From NCBI GenBank assembly GCA_019163375.1, contig JAFLKK010000019.1, positions 211,486 through 275,485 of the forward strand: a stretch of DNA of 64,000 nt, in the 5' to 3' direction. Below, piece by piece: positions 61,322-64,000 of this stretch. Every line of letters starts with the position of its first letter. The first letter of the stretch is position 1. Below the pieces are notes generated by a model. That model saw nothing but the letters and a program-made list of their open reading frames with translations. It did not search any database and had not been told where the DNA came from. The translations under genes and the position numbers were made by a program. This stretch comes from Paludibacter sp. (GTDB lineage Bacteria; Bacteroidota; Bacteroidia; Bacteroidales; Paludibacteraceae).

Positions 61322-62803
61322 TTATCTTCTGCTGCCACTTGATGAGCTACCACTCGAACTGCCACCTGAGCTGCGAGAGCCTCCACTGCTACTGCTACTG
61401 CTCGAACTTGAAGAGCTTCCACTGCTGTAACTGCTACTACTTGGAGTAGAGTAAGAGCTTGGAGAAGAAGAGCGTGAGCCGGAATAGCTCGAAGAAGTGC
61501 TGTAGGAGCTGCTTCGTGTCGGTGATCCGGTTGAATAGCTACTACTGCGTGTAGATGTTCCTGTAGAATAACTGCTGCGTGAAGGTGCTTGATTTGAATA
61601 ACCTGAACGTGTTGAGCTGTTTGTTGTATTGTAATTCAATTGATTCGAATTTCGGGAAGTACGTGGTTGAGTGTTAATGTATGATCCTGTGCCGTAGCTT
61701 GATCCGTTAGCTCTCGATGTGTAGTTGTTGTTGTTGATAACACTTCTTGATCCGGTGCTGTTTCTCACTGCTCCTATACCATTTCCACGACTATAACTTG
61801 ATCTTGTTCCGTTATAATCTGCTGTAGCACTGCGTGATCCGTTGCTTGTTGAGCGAACGCCCTGTGCCGATGTACCTGTTGTTGATTGTGCACGTGAACC
61901 TGTTCCACTGATAGTTGTGTACGGATTGCCGGATGCTCCGTTGTAGCCACCACTCATTACTCTCGATGAACTTCCGGAATTGTTTAATCGGCTTGAACCC
62001 ACAGATGAATTTGCACGTCTGTTAGCCTCGTTATGAGCAGAGTTTCGTTGAGTATAGCCGTATCCACCACCGTAGTATCCTCCGTAGTAACCACCACCGT
62101 ATCCGTAGTATGGATAGTCCCAGTAACCACCGTAACCACCGTATCCATAGTATCCGCCGTATCCGTATCCCATGCCAAAACCAAATCCACCATATCCATA
62201 TCCGTATCCACCCCAACCGTAGTAGTTGTTGAAACTCCATGGGTAATTGTTCCAGCCATAGTATCCACCGTATCCACCCCAGTTGCCCCAACCCCAGCTG
62301 CTATACGGGCTGTAATTATAGTTCCACCAGTATGGATTTGTCCATGTAGGTGTTACATAAGCATATGTGCCATCAACGTATACGTTCCAGTCGCTATTGT
62401 TTAGGAAGTATATGTCGTTGTAATTTGGATCTCCAATATAGATTGTATATCTGGGGTTGTGAAAACGGCGAATGCGTTCCGCGTATTCCAAATCGGATTG
62501 CGAGCCGTTGAAACCATTTAGATACTCACCTTGTTGGTCGTAATTTTCAATGCTGTCGTTAGCTTCCGCCAGGACATAAGTAGTATCGGGTGTTATGATT
62601 TTATTGCTCTCGCGGTCGATATAAATAATTTCTTTTGCACCGTTTTTGTAATTGGGCGCTTCGTTATTTTTACGGGCTTTCTGAACAATTTTCGCATCAC
62701 TCGGTTTGAAGTATATGTCGTCAGTAACGGAAGATGGACTTTGACCCATCCCGACCAGCGGAACCAGTAAAGTCAGAGCGATAATAAATGTGGTTCGTTT
62801 CAT
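61322..62803 (-). CDS. Exported Gly/Tyr- and Ser-rich low-complexity protein
   Basis: A 493-residue protein. A signal peptide (MKRTTFIIALTLLVPLVGMG) is followed by a conventional domain of about 120 residues with RESNKIITPDTTYVLAEAND and RRFHNPRYTIYIGDPNYNDI. A Gly/Tyr/Trp-rich stretch (about 155-255, e.g. GYGGYYGWNNYPW) follows, then an Asn/Ser/Thr/Arg stretch, and a C-terminal ~75 residues that are mostly serine. The composition is that of a self-associating or surface-coating protein. No family is recognised beyond Bacteroidota low-complexity exported proteins. A full Shine-Dalgarno site precedes it, which implies strong expression. Confidence 0.8.
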   Translation of the reverse strand: MKRTTFIIALTLLVPLVGMGQSPSSVTDDIYFKPSDAKIVQKARKNNEAPNYKNGAKEIIYIDRESNKIITPDTTYVLAEANDSIENYDQQGEYLNGFNGSQSDLEYAERIRRFHNPRYTIYIGDPNYNDIYFLNNSDWNVYVDGTYAYVTPTWTNPYWWNYNYSPYSSWGWGNWGGYGGYYGWNNYPWSFNNYYGWGGYGYGYGGFGFGMGYGYGGYYGYGGYGGYWDYPYYGYGGGYYGGYYGGGYGYTQRNSAHNEANRRANSSVGSSRLNNSGSSSRVMSGGYNGASGNPYTTISGTGSRAQSTTGTSAQGVRSTSNGSRSATADYNGTRSSYSRGNGIGAVRNSTGSRSVINNNNYTSRANGSSYGTGSYINTQPRTSRNSNQLNYNTTNSSTRSGYSNQAPSRSSYSTGTSTRSSSYSTGSPTRSSSYSTSSSYSGSRSSSPSSYSTPSSSSYSSGSSSSSSSSSSSGGSRSSGGSSSGSSSSGSRR

Positions 62804-62810
62804 GATATAA

Positions 62811-62816
62811 CCTCCT
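62811..62816 (-). promoter_or_regulatory. Strong Shine-Dalgarno sequence before the Gly/Tyr-rich gene
   Basis: AGGAGG on the minus strand lies 7 bp before the ATG at 62803, with the same spacing as the site before hsp20. Confidence 0.7.
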
Positions 62817-62951
62817 GTTTTTTTTTAGTGCTTATTTGGTGTTTTTGCATTAATATTCAACAATAATCGTGCCATTATTAAGTCTTTTTCAGCTAATTAT
62901 ACATTAAAATTCGAATATATTTATCAATATGAAAATGTCTCAGAAAAAATG

Positions 62952-62959
62952 TACCTTTG
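62952..62959 (+). promoter_or_regulatory. Bacteroidota -7 promoter box for prmA
   Basis: TACCTTTG is a full match to TAnnTTTG. It predicts an unusually long leader of about 125 nt before prmA, AT-rich with the words ATTATTAATTATTAA just before the gene. Confidence 0.6.
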
Positions 62960-63091
62960 TAGTTGAATTAATATCACAATAAAATCTAGTAACGCCTCTA
63001 AAACTTTATTGTTTATGGAATTGGAGAATAAGATTTTTTATTCATGATATAGATATATGAAATTATTAATTATTAAATATCAATTGCTTAC

Positions 63092-63931
63092 ATGGACTAC
63101 ATTGAAGTAAATTTTATTATCGAACCTTTTGAAGAATATATTTCGGATGTATTAGCTTCCGAATTAGGTGAAATCGGGTTCGACAGTTTCGTTCCAAGTG
63201 AAGTGGGTATGGATGCTTACATTCTTCAATCTAAATTTGATGAGTCGGAGTTAAAAAATCTATTGTCGGACTTTCCATTCGAAGCATCTATCGACTACAA
63301 GATTACGCCTATTAAATCGAAAAACTGGAACGAAGAATGGGAGAAACATTACTTTGAACCTATTGTAATAGGTAATGATTGTGTGATTCACAGCTCGTTT
63401 CATAAGGATGTGCCAAAGGCAAAATATGACATTGTGATCGACCCTAAAATGGCTTTTGGTACCGGACATCACGAAACGACTAGTTTGGTTATCGGACAAT
63501 TGTTGCTTATGGATTTGGAAGGTAAAACATTGCTCGATATGGGTTGTGGCACAGCTGTACTTGCAATTTTGGCAGCCATGCGGGGGGCTAAAGATATTGT
63601 GGCTATTGATATCGATACCTGGTGTACCGAAAATTCGATAGAAAATATCTCTATCAACAATATTTCGGGTATCGATGTGCGACTTGGGGGTGCTGAGCTG
63701 CTTGCCGGATTGCATTTTGATATTGTACTGGCCAACATTAACCGCAATATCTTACTGGCGGATATGGAACAATATGTTGCTTGTTTGTCGAGCGGTGGTG
63801 AGTTGTATATGAGTGGTTTTTACAAAGAGGATATACCGTTGATTGAAGCTGAAGCTAACCGACTTGGACTACAACTGGTTGATTTTAAAGAGAAAAATAA
63901 CTGGGTGGTGGTGAAAACGGTGAAGGGTTGA
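63092..63931 (+). CDS. prmA: Ribosomal protein L11 methyltransferase
   Basis: PrmA methylates ribosomal protein L11 using S-adenosylmethionine. The 279-residue protein has an N-terminal substrate-binding part (YIEVNFIIEPFEEYISDVLA), an inner linker, then a class I methyltransferase domain: FGTGHHETTSLV, motif I LLDMGCGTAVLAILAAMRGA, an acidic loop IDIDTWCTENSIENIS, and NPPY-like VLANINRNILLADMEQYVAC. The length is normal for the family. It is followed by a 14-bp tandem repeat. Confidence 0.93.
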   Translation: MDYIEVNFIIEPFEEYISDVLASELGEIGFDSFVPSEVGMDAYILQSKFDESELKNLLSDFPFEASIDYKITPIKSKNWNEEWEKHYFEPIVIGNDCVIHSSFHKDVPKAKYDIVIDPKMAFGTGHHETTSLVIGQLLLMDLEGKTLLDMGCGTAVLAILAAMRGAKDIVAIDIDTWCTENSIENISINNISGIDVRLGGAELLAGLHFDIVLANINRNILLADMEQYVACLSSGGELYMSGFYKEDIPLIEAEANRLGLQLVDFKEKNNWVVVKTVKG

Positions 63932-63933
63932 AA

Positions 63934-64000
63934 AAGAATAAAGACAAAAGAATAAAGACAAAAGAATAAAGACAAAAGAATAAAGACAAAAGAATAAAGA
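63934..64000 (+). repeat. 14-bp tandem repeat (ATAAAGACAAAAGA), open at the window edge
   Basis: Almost five units of ATAAAGACAAAAGA follow the prmA stop directly and run off the right end of the window. The words AAAGACAAAAGA also occur in the 3' regions of the genes ending at 17118 and 23136, always in the same orientation relative to the gene. Confidence 0.9.

Noticed and set aside
62033..62404. Plus- and minus-strand frames overlapping the Gly/Tyr-rich gene
   Set aside because: They arise from repetitive GGN/TAY codons read in other frames; products are repetitive and lack any initiation signals.
1..64000. tRNA, rRNA, known riboswitches, insertion-sequence transposases
   Set aside because: Looked for characteristic tRNA arms, rRNA segments, riboswitch cores and transposase motifs while reading; none was seen. 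A tRNAscan-SE, Infernal and ISfinder run would settle it.

Overview
The window looks like chromosomal DNA of a Bacteroidota bacterium, most likely order Bacteroidales. The reasons are: many near-perfect Bacteroidota -7 boxes (TAnnTTTG) just upstream of genes; very few Shine-Dalgarno sequences; and families typical of the phylum (BACON/beta-helix lipoproteins, DUF5916, the OMP_b-brl_3 type of TonB-linked barrel, DUF1573, GGGtGRT, a CfiA-like B1 metallo-beta-lactamase, rpmF/DUF177/fabH). MeaB hints at a methylmalonyl-CoA (propionate) pathway. The genus cannot be named from the sequence. No rRNA, tRNA, CRISPR array, phage or transposase was seen.

Layout. 1-7.5 kb: start of gcvP (glycine cleavage), pdxH, a DEAD-box helicase, an OmpA-like protein with calcium-binding repeats, and a large outer-membrane barrel protein. 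8-17 kb: a ten-gene aerobic respiration locus on the + strand. It encodes a Tat-exported ferredoxin-like subunit, an NrfD membrane subunit and a membrane cytochrome c (together a presumed quinol:cytochrome c oxidoreductase of the alternative-complex-III kind), then a DoxX-like protein, SCO1, the four subunits of a caa3-type A2 oxidase and the haem O synthase CtaB. 17-23 kb: an accessory patch with a small basic protein, a conserved hypothetical, a 21-bp tandem-repeat array with long inverted repeats, and a 1342-residue NACHT NTPase that is a candidate immune gene.

23-31 kb: a NifU-like/GGGtGRT gene pair interrupted by a four-helix-bundle (IVP-type) gene bracketed by inverted AT repeats, an M20 amidohydrolase, a DUF1573 tandem pair, MeaB and an orphan DNA methyltransferase. 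31-44 kb: core genes (fabH, rpmF, DUF177, an orphan histidine kinase, era, sdaA, a YtxH/holin-like trio, rnz, lptB, kbl-tdh, hsp20). With gcvP, the kbl-tdh and sdaA genes make a serine/threonine/glycine breakdown theme.

45-56 kb: an accessory stretch. It has a complete B1 metallo-beta-lactamase followed by a DUF1398 gene, several palindromic intergenic repeats, a DUF5916 protein, and a tandem segmental duplication of about 2.7-2.9 kb. Each copy of the duplication carries a tiny membrane protein, a BACON/beta-helix lipoprotein and a long AT-rich upstream region; the left copy ends in a truncated piece of the gene that follows the right copy. 56-64 kb: prfC, two FadL/OMPP1-like outer-membrane proteins, a Gly/Tyr- and Ser-rich exported protein, prmA, and a 14-bp tandem repeat that runs off the end of the window.

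Where a start codon was ambiguous, I moved it according to signal peptides, family N-termini, promoter position or ATG over TTG; each case is stated in the entry.
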